Shown: positions 16,421 to 26,183 of the stretch, piece after piece | Layout of the letters: each line of letters opens with the position of its first letter | How positions within the stretch are numbered: position 1 is the stretch's first letter | Assembly (NCBI RefSeq): GCF_002915575.1 | Contig: NZ_PQGD01000022.1 | Span: forward strand, 25,080 to 89,079 | Length of the DNA stretch: 64,000 bases | Direction: 5' to 3' | Source of the DNA: Superficieibacter electus | GTDB lineage: Bacteria > Pseudomonadota > Gammaproteobacteria > Enterobacterales > Enterobacteriaceae | Position numbers and translations under genes: made by a program | The notes under the pieces: model-generated | Told to the model about the DNA's origin: nothing | Databases searched by the model: none | Seen by the model: the letters and a program-made list of their open reading frames with translations, nothing else

Positions 16421-17659
16421 ATGAACCAAAAATCACAAAATAAAAACACACTGAACCTCTTCAAAATAAAATCGCCCGCAGAACTCAAAAAACTATTAAA
16501 GGCAGGGGTGGATATAAATACGCTCAACTCATCGAACCAGAATGCTTTGTTTCATTGCAAATACCCTGAGCTTATGAAAGCAATGATTAGCGCCGGAATA
16601 AACATTAACCATACTGACACGTTCAACAGGAATGCACTTTTTTATGCACCCTGCTCAGAAACTATGAATATACTGACTGAGAACGGGATTGATATCAACC
16701 ATACAGACACGCTGGGCAGAAATGCGCTCTTTTACACCAATGACGCTGAATCTGCCCGGTTTCTGGTAAAACATGGAATCAACATAAACCATACTGACCT
16801 TGAAGATAAAAATGCTCTTTTCTTTGCGACCAGCGAAAGGTCAGCCAGAGAACTAATCGACAGCGGTATCGATATTAATCACACTGACAGCTTTGGAAGA
16901 AATGCGCTTTTTTACACCTGTGAGCCTGACGTTGTACACCTGCTCATTCAACGAGGTATAAATGTTAACAACAGGGACATATACGGTCACAATTCAGTTA
17001 ACATTACCGTCATTACCCCTGAATTACTGAATGTTTATTTCGCCGCAGGCCTTGACCCAGACATACTGGACTACTATGGAAACAGTTTAATTTTTTACCC
17101 TTATAAAAAATCAATCACAGAAGTCTTAATAAAAAATGGCTGTGATATAAACCGGGTTAATAACAATGGGGAAACCGTCTTTGAATACATACAGACCATG
17201 TTATTCAGCAACCGTCAACTTGATCAGTGTCTCAGCGTGCTTACGCATTACATTCACCTGATTAAAGCCAGACCATTAATTTTTAATCGTCTCACTTTTG
17301 GCTGCCTTGAGTTGATCAAAATATTGCAAAGCCAGAATATCGATTACAAAATCAATGAGCGTTGCGTTGTAAGATACGCTAACAAAGACATTAAAAAATT
17401 CATTACTGAAGTACAGACAGTCACTGATATCAGCCACATTACGCTTTGCTCATGGTATGACACTCCGCTTGTCAGTTTAAAAAACAAGGAAATTATTAAG
17501 TGGTTTATAAGGAATAATATTAAGGTAAACGTTAATGATATTGAAGAACCTGAGGTTCGCACTGAAATCCTTTCCTATCTTGCACTCAGGGAAAGTAAAG
17601 AAATCAAAACCATTATTAAACCGGATAAAAAACACGCTAACGCTAAAAGAAGACTGTGA
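16421..17659 (+). CDS. Ankyrin-repeat protein A
   Basis: 412 aa, preceded by AAAGGAGAT at good spacing. From about residue 20 to 270 it consists of about eight degenerate ankyrin-type repeats of 30-33 aa with the pattern GI(D/N)INHTD..GRNALFY; four consecutive units are almost identical (about 65-185). The C-terminal 140 residues are non-repetitive. There is no signal peptide or membrane segment. Ankyrin arrays bind proteins; in pathogens some are secreted effectors, but no secretion signal is visible here. It is paralogous to the next gene and A/T-rich relative to its surroundings, suggesting horizontal acquisition. Precise role unknown. Confidence 0.85.
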   Translation: MNQKSQNKNTLNLFKIKSPAELKKLLKAGVDINTLNSSNQNALFHCKYPELMKAMISAGININHTDTFNRNALFYAPCSETMNILTENGIDINHTDTLGRNALFYTNDAESARFLVKHGININHTDLEDKNALFFATSERSARELIDSGIDINHTDSFGRNALFYTCEPDVVHLLIQRGINVNNRDIYGHNSVNITVITPELLNVYFAAGLDPDILDYYGNSLIFYPYKKSITEVLIKNGCDINRVNNNGETVFEYIQTMLFSNRQLDQCLSVLTHYIHLIKARPLIFNRLTFGCLELIKILQSQNIDYKINERCVVRYANKDIKKFITEVQTVTDISHITLCSWYDTPLVSLKNKEIIKWFIRNNIKVNVNDIEEPEVRTEILSYLALRESKEIKTIIKPDKKHANAKRRL

Positions 17660-18364
17660 GGACTGCCTTCTCATTTGCAGTTTTTTTCAATCACAGGAGG
17701 CATACATAAAGACTTTATGCTCCGGCAGTCAGCAGGGTCACTGTACAGCGTGATAAAACTGTCAGCGCCCTCTGACATGCTACGTATAATTAAAGGTTGT
17801 GTGAATAGTGTTCCTGGCGCTCTGACAAAATAAAAAACACCGCAATTTATAGAGTACAGTAAAATTTCCGCCCCGCTAAATGAACTTAAATGCTGATTTT
17901 GTAATCCGCTACAGGAGGAAAGAATACCCAGGAGATAAGCCGATTTTTTTCACATCACATAAAAACCAACAGTAATAAATAACATATTATTTGTATCCAT
18001 CATCCTCATTGTTAATCTTAACAACAATTTTCAGCCGAGAGCAAAACATATGGCGACCGTACATTACACACCAGTCTGAAAATATTTTAGCCATATAATC
18101 AGGCATTGATGATATAGCCAATAACGCCCCAGCAGAGCCTATGGCTTTGTTATATGAATAACAACAAGAACTACCACTTCATTTATCCTGACAAACAAAT
18201 ACAATAACCACCCTACAATCTGAAGCTAACTTTATTATTCCACCTGAGATTTATGTCGCTCATTTTAAACCTATATTTTATCCTCATACAAAAAACAATT
18301 GAAAATAAATTTGAAAAATAAAAAACCATTGATTATTGTTATTATAAACCACAGGAGATATATA
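17660..18364. other. Spacer between the ankyrin paralogues, with duplicated leader
   Basis: No gene seen. The final stretch (about 18297-18364) repeats the leader of the first ankyrin gene (about 16350-16420): both read AAAATAAATTTGAAAAA, then CATTGATTATTGTTAT, then a purine-rich ribosome site. The unit duplicated therefore included upstream sequence. Confidence 0.7.
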
Positions 18365-19240
18365 ATGAAAAACAAAAACAAGAAAAGCAATGACAGTCTG
18401 TTCAACGCCAAATCAAAAAAGGATGTTATTCGTTCACTAAAGATGGGTGTAGATATCAATACGCTCAATGAGCATGGACAAAATGCATTATTTCACTGTC
18501 GCACTCTCAAGGCGGCGCAGGCCATGGTTGATGCAGGAATAAACATTCACCACCTGGATAATAAGGCAGAAAATGCATTATTCCATATCAATGATAAACA
18601 TATCATTGAACTCCTTATTCGCAATGGAATTAATATCAATCACAGAAATCAGTCTGGTCAGTTAGCCTTTCCGAACTTTTCCGTCACTCCAGAAGTCATG
18701 ACACTACTTATCGGGTCAGGTCTTGATATCCATTCACTTGATAATAATGGGCGTACACTCCTTTTCAACCCCTTGCTCGCTGATATCTATATTTTATTAA
18801 TTGAAGCAGGCTGTGATATCAATCACAGAGATCATAATGGCCAGACTGCTTTTGATTTTCTGCAATCAAGCCAGTACGATATCGCGTTGGCTTGTTCTGT
18901 TCATTTAAAAGACCGTTCCCCCGTCATTTTTAAACATTTAACATATGCCAGTATAGAGTTGATGTTTGAACTGAATCAACGAGGAATAGATTTTGGTATA
19001 GGCAACCAATGCAGATTATCTATCGATGAAAACGAGGCTAAAGAAATCATTACAATTGCCATGAAAATTACAGACCTCAGCCATGTAACATTTTGTCTTG
19101 GTCACTCTGAATTACCTGTTATAAAACATGCAAGTAAATTTCTCATAAAATTTCTTATCGACTGCAATATAACAGTAGATACAGATTTACTGAAAGATCG
19201 CGATTTTTACGATGAAATCATTCAATACAAAAAGATTTAG
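18365..19240 (+). CDS. Ankyrin-repeat protein B, paralogue of A
   Basis: 291 aa from ATG 18365, chosen because ACAGGAGAT precedes it. It shares the N-terminal pattern with protein A (LFNAKSKKDVIRSLKMGVDI; A has LFKIKSPAELKKLLKAGVDI) and the same kind of ankyrin repeats, but it has about two fewer units (about 17-190). The C-terminal domains align as well (LTYASIELMFELNQRGIDF against LTFGCLELIKILQSQNIDY). The repeat number differs between the copies, as expected from recombination within repeats. Function unknown; no secretion signal. Confidence 0.85.
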   Translation: MKNKNKKSNDSLFNAKSKKDVIRSLKMGVDINTLNEHGQNALFHCRTLKAAQAMVDAGINIHHLDNKAENALFHINDKHIIELLIRNGININHRNQSGQLAFPNFSVTPEVMTLLIGSGLDIHSLDNNGRTLLFNPLLADIYILLIEAGCDINHRDHNGQTAFDFLQSSQYDIALACSVHLKDRSPVIFKHLTYASIELMFELNQRGIDFGIGNQCRLSIDENEAKEIITIAMKITDLSHVTFCLGHSELPVIKHASKFLIKFLIDCNITVDTDLLKDRDFYDEIIQYKKI

Positions 19241-19272
19241 CACTGAAGCTTTACCCTAAGCACAACCCGGAT

Positions 19273-19665
19273 ATGGGGCCGTGTATGGGTCCACGAATGC
19301 TTGCTGCACCTGGTGATAACCGCGACCGGTTTAACAGCGCCGAAGAAATTCAAAACTACGCAAGTATTGCATCGGTGACAGAACGAAATGGCCAGAAATC
19401 CTGGGTTCACTGGAGATGGCAGTGTGCCAGGTTCGTCAGGCAGACCTTTGTTGAATGGGCTGCCAGGACGGTTAACTCATCATACTGGGCCAGACTCTAT
19501 TATCAGGGACTGCGAGAAAAGGAAAATCTCACCAGTCTGAAATCCGGGCTCTAGCCTTCAAATGGATAAGGATCATTTACCGCTGCAGGAAGAACAGAAC
19601 CCAGTACGATGAAGCGAAGTATTTGCTGGCTCTCGAAGCGCGACACTCGCCCTTACTGAAGTCAT
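19273..19665 (+). pseudogene. IS110-family transposase remnant (C-terminal part)
   Basis: The frame starting MGPCMGPRMLAAPGDNRDRF and continuing WVHWRWQCARFVRQTFVEWA is the C-terminal region of an IS110-family transposase. It stops at 19554 and continues in another frame as NRTQYDEAKYLLALEARHS up to about 19660. The N-terminal catalytic half is absent. It is a frameshifted leftover with no expected activity. Sequence 19666-19886 has no gene; it includes GGGGGCAGTTCA, which resembles an IS3-family end. Confidence 0.8.
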
Positions 19666-19886
19666 AAAAAGATTGTCGAATGTCTCAGGGCGTGATATAG
19701 ACTTTCATACCCTGAAAATTACTCTAAGCTGACATAGCCCCCTGGCCAAAGGCTGTCGGTTAAAGTGAACACGCAACAAGGTGAATGGTGTCATTGAGAT
19801 TGGGGGCAGTTCAACGCTCATGGTATCTGTACATTCCGTTACGTATTCCCAGAAAAATGAGAACGATTAATAACTGATAACCTGGG

Positions 19887-20954
19887 CTATCGAACACCGG
19901 AATCGGTCAGCGTTGCCCTCACCTGAGGAAGACTCTGAGGATAATTTTGCTGAATAAACTCAATCATTTTTTCCCGTACGTGGCAGCGTAAATCCCACGC
20001 AATGGGGGAATTTTGTGCAGTCATCAGTAATCTGACAGTCATGGTTTTGTCATTAGTATCGGTAACCTGGAGCACCTGAGTCTGTTGATCCCAGAGTTTT
20101 GTTTCACTGAGTACTTTTTCAAAATGCCTGCGGAGAGGATCTAATGGCATGGAATAATCAAGGTAAAGAAAAACTGAACCCAATATTTGTGCGTTATTAC
20201 GCGTCCAGTTCTGGAAGGTATTTTCTGTAAAGTATGTAATGGGCAGGACAAGTCGGCGCAGGTCCCAGATACGCACAACAACATAAGTGAGGTTGATCTC
20301 CTCAATCCAGCCCCATTCATTTTCAACGACCACTGCATCGTCAATTTTTATAGGTTGCGTAAAGGCTATCTGAATTCCGGCGAAAAGGTTGACCAGCGTC
20401 TTCTGAAGAGCAAATCCAATTATTATTCCTGCAACCCCGGCACCAGCCAGGATTGTAGTGCCGAATTTTCGAACACCAGGGAAGCTGAGTAGAATTAGAG
20501 AAACACAGAATAACACAAGCAGGACGATAGCAACTTTTTTAACATATATTAATTGCGTGCGAATTTTACGAGCGCGAAGGTTATTTGAAAGATTAATATC
20601 ATAACGAATGAAAAGCATATCCTGCGCAACATTAGTCAATCTAATTAAAACAGAACAAACTGATAAAATAATAGATATATTGATGATTGATGTAATAAAA
20701 GCAAGGGAGTTCGGGTTAATTTTTATATAATTAACCCCCACATTTATTAACAGTAAGGGGACAAAAAAGAACATGGAGCCACGAAGATGCTTTTCAAGGG
20801 ATTTGAATAGCTTTCTGTCACGACCCTGCCAGTAGCGGATGAACCTGAGAAGTATAAATCGGGCCAGAAAACCCAGTGCGAATGAAAGAGTGACGAGCAA
20901 TACAGCAGGTACCCATGATGGAGCACCAGTTAACTCACCTAATATAAATGGCAT
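19887..20954 (-). CDS. MscS-family small-conductance mechanosensitive channel
   Basis: 355 aa. There are about four hydrophobic segments in the first 180 residues (PAVLLVTLSFALGFLARFIL; MFFFVPLLLINVG; LAFITSIINISIILSVCSVL; VAIVLLVLFCVSLILLSF). The pore-lining MscS signature follows at about 170-200 (LAGAGVAGIIIGFALQKTLV, then NLFAGIQIAF). The cytoplasmic beta domain comes next (IDDAVVVENEWGWIEEINL). It is an inner-membrane channel that opens under hypo-osmotic stress. It lies alone, convergent with IS110 debris. The gene looks intact. MscS and YbdG-type paralogues differ in extra N-terminal helices; the subgroup is not resolved. Confidence 0.9.
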   Translation of the reverse strand: MPFILGELTGAPSWVPAVLLVTLSFALGFLARFILLRFIRYWQGRDRKLFKSLEKHLRGSMFFFVPLLLINVGVNYIKINPNSLAFITSIINISIILSVCSVLIRLTNVAQDMLFIRYDINLSNNLRARKIRTQLIYVKKVAIVLLVLFCVSLILLSFPGVRKFGTTILAGAGVAGIIIGFALQKTLVNLFAGIQIAFTQPIKIDDAVVVENEWGWIEEINLTYVVVRIWDLRRLVLPITYFTENTFQNWTRNNAQILGSVFLYLDYSMPLDPLRRHFEKVLSETKLWDQQTQVLQVTDTNDKTMTVRLLMTAQNSPIAWDLRCHVREKMIEFIQQNYPQSLPQVRATLTDSGVR

Positions 20955-21734
20955 TATTTTCCCTTATGTTCAGCCAACAACTTTTAGTTGTCAGATAAGT
21001 AACTAAAATCAGTAACCGTTGTCTGCTCGGTTATCTGCGGATTATATGATTACGCATATTAGTTTAGGAAAAATTTAATCAACTGACTTCCCTGGTTGAT
21101 AAAAAAACATAAAAAAACAGATATCTTATCGGACGCATACACACAATCCTCTGAAATTTATAAGGATATTTAATTTTCTCAGCCCGTAAGCAGGATATCT
21201 GAACAAAAACCACCCCAATGTCATCTGCTCATTCCCTGCGCTAAACACGCGGGAAATCATCGATCACTTCCGTGCACAATAGACCAAAAATTTCAAAAGT
21301 TGGCACCGCGGTTGCAGGTAGTGCTGTGTATGTCGACACTTTGCGCCAGTTGATTCAAAACAGATATACACAGTCTTTATTATAAACTATATCTGCATGG
21401 TAAACCGAAATGGTCGAGACAAATATGGGGAAAAGAACATGGAGCGCATGATACTTTGCAGGAGGCCTGCGCCCTACAGGAAGGGAAACATTGGTAAGCG
21501 AAGAGAGCTATGGCAGCCCGCCCTGACTGGCTGTCTCCGTCTTGATTTCCCATAAATACACTCCGATCCAAAGAGTCAATGAACTAACATACCTTAGGCT
21601 AATGGTCACAGCCCCCGGAAAGTGTCATGATGATTGCTTTACGTATTCAGCATGATTAAACGTTCGCTATCTGTAACGGCTTTCCGCGATAAAAAGTCAA
21701 TCTATTTTATCTGTCAGGTTGACTGTTTTTACTC
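20955..21734. other. Intergenic region with no supported gene
   Basis: About 780 bp between the channel gene and the LysR pseudogene. A 63-codon minus-strand frame at 21380-21571 has no domain or ribosome site. I see no repeat or RNA gene here. Confidence 0.5.
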
Positions 21735-22474
21735 CTAAAGCGTTGTTCTGTTACCCGCATTATCCTGCTCGTTAATTTTATGCTTTACTAAACGGTCGCG
21801 AAGCCAGATTTGTGCTTTTCCAGCTTTAACTTGTTTAGACCACAGCAAATCAACACCCACAATCCAGTCTGTATGGGGATATTCCTGCTGTCGCAATTCA
21901 ACTAACGTTCCTGCACGCAATTCATGACTAACGAACTCACGTGGAAGCGAAGCCCATCCAAGACCGGCAAGCGCCGCCTCAAGCATTGCACTATAACTTT
22001 CCACTCGCCAGAGCATAGGACTGCTTAAATATTCTGTTGTGGCAATTCTTTTTTCCTGGGAGCCAAACGTGATGAGTCGCCAGTTGTGCAAGTCAGCAAA
22101 CGAGACAGGAACGCGTTGTGCAAGAGGATGATCGGCACTGACGACATGCACCATGACGACCTTACCCAGTTGAGTAAACTGAATTTTATCACTTTCAACA
22201 GAGTGAGAAAGCGCAATGCCCATATCGACTTCGCCGTTTCTCACCATTGCTTCAACATCCCCCTGAAACGGCTCTTTAATATGGATATCGACTTCAGGAA
22301 ACGTGATAGAGAATTCATATAGCACTGGCGCAATCGTGACGTAAGGAAGTTCAATTGCAAGACTGACATGGCTCTCAATTTGTTGGTTGAATGCTGCCAC
22401 TCGTTGATCAAAAGCCTGACATCTTTCCAGTATTGTTTTTACATACTCCCAAAGAACCTTCCCTTCTGGCGTAA
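21735..22474 (-). pseudogene. LysR-family regulator lacking its DNA-binding head
   Basis: The frame carries LTPEGKVLWEYVKTILER and then the periplasmic-binding-like effector domain (VSLAIELPYVTIAPVLYEFS ... LVVE-like core) to the stop at 21735. The LTPEG motif normally follows the winged helix-turn-helix, which is missing. Upstream, the gene ends at an IS5-family insertion at 22475, and beyond that element there is only an IS1 terminus instead of the LysR N-terminus. So the head was first lost at an IS1 junction and the IS5-type element entered later. Not expected to bind DNA. Confidence 0.88.
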
Positions 22475-23342
22475 GAACCTATCCCAAAAGGACTTGTCGG
22501 ATAATAAATGATGGCAATTTCTGAGAGCAAAATATGGCGGGCAACAAGTGGCAGATCAGCGATGAACTCTGGGAGAAAATGGCTCCACTCATCCCGGAGC
22601 ATGAAACTCAGCACCCACTGGGGACGCATCGTAAACGCGTTGATAATCGGGCTGCGATGAATGCCATTTTCTTTGTCCTCCGGACCGGTTGCCAGTGGAA
22701 TGCCCTGAACGCCACCGGGATATGTTCATCGAGTTCTGCACACCGACGCTTCCAGGAATGGCGCGATGCAGGTGTTTTCGGGCGCTTCTGGCAGAACGGT
22801 TTGCTTGCCTGCAGGCATCTGGACGGCATTGACTGGTCCTGGCTGTCGATAGACAGCTGTATGACCAAATCGCCGCTGTCAGGAACAAAAAAACAGGCCG
22901 TAATCCCACGGACAGAGGGAAACAGGGAGTAAAGCGCAGTCTGATGACAGATGCCAACGGGCTTCCTCTGTCACTGGTTGTTGCAGCAGCAAACACGCAT
23001 GACATCAAACTGGTTGCGGATACGCTCGATGCCCTTCAGACGGGACGTCCGGGGGAAAACTCAGGCTCTGCCTGGACAAAGGTTACGAAGCTGGCTGGCT
23101 AAAAACGTATCTACAGAGCCGCCGTTACGAACCGCATATCCAGTCACGTAAAGAGGAGTCTGACGCCAGTAAAAACACAGACTTCAAAGCCCATCGCTGG
23201 GTCGTCGAGAGGACTCATAGCTGGATGAATCGCTTTCGCCGGGTTCTGACCCGATGGGAAAAAAAGGCCGAAAATTACGAGGCCATGTTGCATTTTGCCT
23301 GTGGTCTTATCGTCTGGAATAAAGTCCTACTGGGATAGGTTC
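22475..23342 (+). mobile_element. IS5-family (IS427/IS1031-like) element, frameshifted
   Basis: 868 bp bounded by inverted repeats GAACCTATCCCA / TGGGATAGGTTC and flanked by a 3-bp duplication TAA (22472-22474 and 23343-23345), the target type of this group. The transposase begins at 22534 (MAGNKWQISDELWEKMAPLI). It shifts frame at a run of seven A near 22890, which may be programmed. It shifts again at a G-run near 23052, where one G seems to be missing, and the DDE half continues to WNKVLLG at the end. The second shift probably inactivates it. Confidence 0.88.
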
Positions 23343-23368
23343 TAAATCAGTAAGTTGGGAGCATTACC
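23343..23368 (-). mobile_element. 26-bp terminus of an IS1 element
   Basis: On the minus strand this reads GGTAATGCTCCCAACTTACT, then GATTTA: the left terminal repeat of IS1 with about three changes. The rest of IS1 is gone. It directly abuts the LysR fragment once the IS5-family element is removed. Confidence 0.7.
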
Positions 23369-23444
23369 TAATTCTCTACTACGTTTATCTCATGTACACT
23401 GAGAGTTTCCGCACAGTTCGAGGTTTTAATTCCTGGAGTTTTAT

Positions 23445-23672
23445 ATGGCTGGTCAGAGTAAATCCACGAAAGAGCTGCAGTATCACTATCTGATGAAATT
23501 TCGCAGATGCTCGTCAGAAGAGACGCTGGAGAAAATATTCGATCGCCTGAAGCATAAGCTGTCAGGACAGGAACTGGAGGCAATGATGAACGCTTCAGAC
23601 CACCGGCGTGCAGAATTACGCCATAAATGTCTGTGGGACAAAGTCCCGGCCAGCGCCTGGAAAAATATTTAA
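23445..23672 (+). CDS. Hha/YmoA-family nucleoid-associated modulator
   Basis: 75 aa with the family core: YLMKFRRCSSEETLEKIFDR, then a helix ending SGQELEAMMNASDHRRAELR and the terminal W (SAWKNI). The DHR-AEL segment and the final Trp match Hha and YmoA; length is also typical (about 70). Hha proteins pair with H-NS to silence A/T-rich horizontally acquired genes. GGAGTTTTAT precedes the ATG. It is a lone copy between IS elements on an island, so it may help silence the surrounding foreign DNA. Confidence 0.92.
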   Translation: MAGQSKSTKELQYHYLMKFRRCSSEETLEKIFDRLKHKLSGQELEAMMNASDHRRAELRHKCLWDKVPASAWKNI

Positions 23673-24025
23673 ATGCAGCAGAATATAGAAGTGAGGCTGC
23701 AAAAGCCCTTTGATGGGAGGCGAAAGAACTGCGCGATGCGGCAATTTTCAGTGTGAGATTTCCAAAAATATCTGTCTGATGAAATACCAGCTAAAAAACT
23801 GGGGGAAGTTATAAGTACCGGTCATTAATACACTTGTTACAGGATGGCCTCTTTGACAGAGACCATCAATATACAGCTCAGCCAAAGATGGATTTCTGTA
23901 TGGTTATGGATGCATCAATTCCCTGACAGGCATTTTCTGTAGCGCTCAGTATGGACAGTACTTTTTGATCGAAGAGGTTTCTGCATTTACGGTAGGAATC
24001 ACTTTCTTTGTGTTATATCATTTTT
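23673..24025. other. Spacer between hha-like gene and IS903
   Basis: About 350 bp with short broken frames and no recognisable gene or RNA. Confidence 0.45.
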
Positions 24026-25081
24026 GGCTTTGTTGAATAAATCGAACTTTTTCTGAGCTGCGGGATCAGATCCACGTATCCCCTGACAATTCAGGCAGCC
24101 CCATGGCAAAGCAAAAGTTCATAATCACCAACTGGCCCATCTACAACAAAGCCCTTATCAATCGTGGCTCCCTCACTTTCTGGCTGGACGATGAAGCAAT
24201 TCAGGCCTGGTATGCGTCAGCAACGCCTGCATCCCGGGGAAGACCTCAGCGTTATTCTGACCTTGCCATCACGACTGTCCTGATGATTAAACGCGTATTC
24301 CGGCTGACCCTGCGGGCCGCACAGGGCTTTAATGATTCCATTTTTGCTCTGATGGGTGTTCCTTTGCGCTGTCCGGATTTCACCAGTGTCAGCAAGCGGG
24401 CAAAGTCGGTGAATGTCAGTTTTAAAGCGCCCACCCGGGGTGAAATCGCGCATCTGGTGATTGAATCCACCGGGCTGAAGGTCTTTGTTGAAGGCGAGTG
24501 GAAAGTTAAAAAGCACGGCAAAGAGCGCCGCAGTATCTGGCGAAAGCTACACCTTGCTGTTGATGGTAAAACACACGAAATCATCTGTGCGGATCTGTCA
24601 CTGAATAACGTAACGGACTCAGAAGCCTTCCCGGGTCTTATCCGGCAGACTCACAGAAAAATCAGGGCTGCAGCGGCCGACGGAGATTACGACACCCGGA
24701 TGTGTCACGATGAACTGCGGCGTAAGAATATCAGCGCGCTTATCCCTCCTCGAAAAGGTGCGGGTTACTGGTCCGGTGAGTATACAGACCGCAACCGTGC
24801 CGTTGCGAATCAGCGTCTGAGCGGGAGCAATGCGCGGTGGAAGTGGACAACAGATTACAACCGTCGGTCGATAGCGGAAACGGCGATATATCGGATAAAA
24901 CAGCTGTCCGGAGGTTCACTGACGCTACGTGATTATGATGGGCAGGTAGCAGAGGCTCTGGCCATGGTTCGTGCTCTGAACAGGATGACAAAGGCAGGAA
25001 TGCCAGAAAGCGTGCGTATTGCCTGAAAATCTGCCCCGCTACAGGGACACTCGCCCCGAAACTGATTTATTCAACAAAGCC
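24026..25081 (+). mobile_element. IS903-type element (IS5 family)
   Basis: 1056 bp bounded by 18-bp perfect inverted repeats GGCTTTGTTGAATAAATC and its complement. The flanking 9-mers differ (ATCATTTTT left, GCACACCGG right), so no target duplication remains, implying later rearrangement or IS-mediated deletion on one side. The right edge falls directly upstream of the NtrC-like sites of the next operon. Confidence 0.95.
24103..25026 (+). CDS. IS903 transposase
   Basis: 307 aa, full length for IS903. The DDE-type core is visible: the FVEGEWKVKKHGKERRSIWR region, ADGDYDTRMCH with the second acidic residue, and RSIAETAIYRIKQLSGGS holding the Y-(2)-R-(3)-E-(6)-K-like signature of IS5-family enzymes. 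It starts MAKQKFIITNWPIYNKAL. No stop or frameshift, so the element is potentially active. Confidence 0.96.
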   Translation: MAKQKFIITNWPIYNKALINRGSLTFWLDDEAIQAWYASATPASRGRPQRYSDLAITTVLMIKRVFRLTLRAAQGFNDSIFALMGVPLRCPDFTSVSKRAKSVNVSFKAPTRGEIAHLVIESTGLKVFVEGEWKVKKHGKERRSIWRKLHLAVDGKTHEIICADLSLNNVTDSEAFPGLIRQTHRKIRAAAADGDYDTRMCHDELRRKNISALIPPRKGAGYWSGEYTDRNRAVANQRLSGSNARWKWTTDYNRRSIAETAIYRIKQLSGGSLTLRDYDGQVAEALAMVRALNRMTKAGMPESVRIA

Positions 25082-25100
25082 GCACACCGGTGCAAACTAC

Positions 25101-25137
25101 CCGACTTTTTTGGTGCATCCTGCATTAACCTGGTGCG
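25101..25137 (+). promoter_or_regulatory. Tandem NtrC-like enhancer sites
   Basis: TGCATTAACCTGGTGCG at 25121-25137 matches the NtrC consensus TGCAC-N7-GTGCA closely. A weaker site at 25101-25117 ends TTGGTGCA. A further GGTGCA half at 25089-25094 is interrupted on its left by the IS903 end. They lie about 65-100 bp upstream of a sigma-54 promoter, the usual geometry. Assignment is by eye. Confidence 0.55.
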
Positions 25138-25201
25138 CCACTTCACTCCCGTTTGCTACTAAAAAACAACAACCATATGAAAAATAAAACAAAAAAGATT
25201 A

Positions 25202-25217
25202 TGGCACACCATTTGCT
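25202..25217 (+). promoter_or_regulatory. Sigma-54 (RpoN) promoter of the D-carbamoyl/diaminopropionate operon
   Basis: TGGCACACCATTTGCT matches the consensus TGGCAC-N5-TTGCW perfectly at the -24 and -12 elements, with a predicted transcript start near 25229. This is 60 bp before the rpiR-type start codon (25288). It points to nitrogen-limitation control of the whole cluster. Confidence 0.75.
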
Positions 25218-25287
25218 TATTTCTGGCACAAACGTTTTAAATCATAATGACAACTGAAACAACAATACCAGCGTCCGGGGAAATAGA

Positions 25288-26166
25288 ATGAAGAGAAATG
25301 ATGCACCTGAAAATAGCCATTCGTTGGAAACTATCATTCGCAAGCGTTATAGTACGTTGTCCCCCTCGGAGAAAACATTTGTTTCAGCATTGTTAGAACA
25401 ACAAGATCATCTTGGCTATTACAGCGCAACCGAACTGGCAGTAAAGGCAGGGGTCTCAAAATCCACCGCCGCCCGTTGTTTTCGCCAGCTGGGGTTCGAT
25501 AATTTTAATGAGTTTCGGCAAAGCGTGTTGCCACATCGCGAGAATATAAATTCACCGCTGGCGCAAATGGCCAGAGCTGAAAACCGGGGTCTGGACGCGA
25601 CATCCAGATTCGAAAAACATATTTGCCAGGAACAGGAGAACTTAAACCAGCTGTTGCATTCCGGGCAGCAAAAATCTCTGGAAAGTTGTGTGGGGATTGT
25701 CGGCTCTGCTTCACATGTCTGGATTGCAGGGTTTCGCAATGGTTATACCCTTGCGTGCTATGCCCATGCATTATTATCTAACGTCAGATCACATGTCACT
25801 TTGTTAAATAAAGGAGATGGCCACCTTGCGGAAAAGCTTGCTAACATGCAGCCACAGGATGTTATTATATTAATGGATTTCCCTCGCCGAACCAAATTAC
25901 TCTCTAACATTGTAAAAATTGCCAGAAAAAGCAACGTCCGCATCGTAGCCTTTAGCGATCAGACATTATCACCAGTCACTTCAGAATATGAAGTCGTGAT
26001 TAGTTGCAGGAATGAAAGCATTACGTCATTTAATTCTTACATTGCCGGTCTGAGCATGGTGAATTATCTGACTAACGAAATTAGCTTTGCTTACCCGGAA
26101 CAAGCCCGACGTACATTGCAGATAATAGAGCAAAATCATCAAGTAATGAGCGATCTTATTGATTAA
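25288..26166 (+). CDS. MurR/RpiR-family transcriptional regulator
   Basis: 292 aa. The N-terminal helix-turn-helix (HTH_6) spans about 15-90, with the recognition part YSATELAVKAGVSKSTAARC. A sugar-isomerase (SIS) fold follows at about 130-260 (VWIAGFRNGYTLACYAHALL). Members usually sense phosphorylated sugars or small metabolites. Here it is the first gene of an operon for N-carbamoyl-D-amino acid and diaminopropionate breakdown and is likely its specific regulator. The next gene starts 17 bp downstream. Confidence 0.92.
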   Translation: MKRNDAPENSHSLETIIRKRYSTLSPSEKTFVSALLEQQDHLGYYSATELAVKAGVSKSTAARCFRQLGFDNFNEFRQSVLPHRENINSPLAQMARAENRGLDATSRFEKHICQEQENLNQLLHSGQQKSLESCVGIVGSASHVWIAGFRNGYTLACYAHALLSNVRSHVTLLNKGDGHLAEKLANMQPQDVIILMDFPRRTKLLSNIVKIARKSNVRIVAFSDQTLSPVTSEYEVVISCRNESITSFNSYIAGLSMVNYLTNEISFAYPEQARRTLQIIEQNHQVMSDLID

Positions 26167-26183
26167 GACTTACAGGAAAAACA

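Noticed and set aside
24017-25090. A 9-bp target duplication for IS903
   Set aside because: The flanking 9-mers do not match, so recent simple transposition is not supported.
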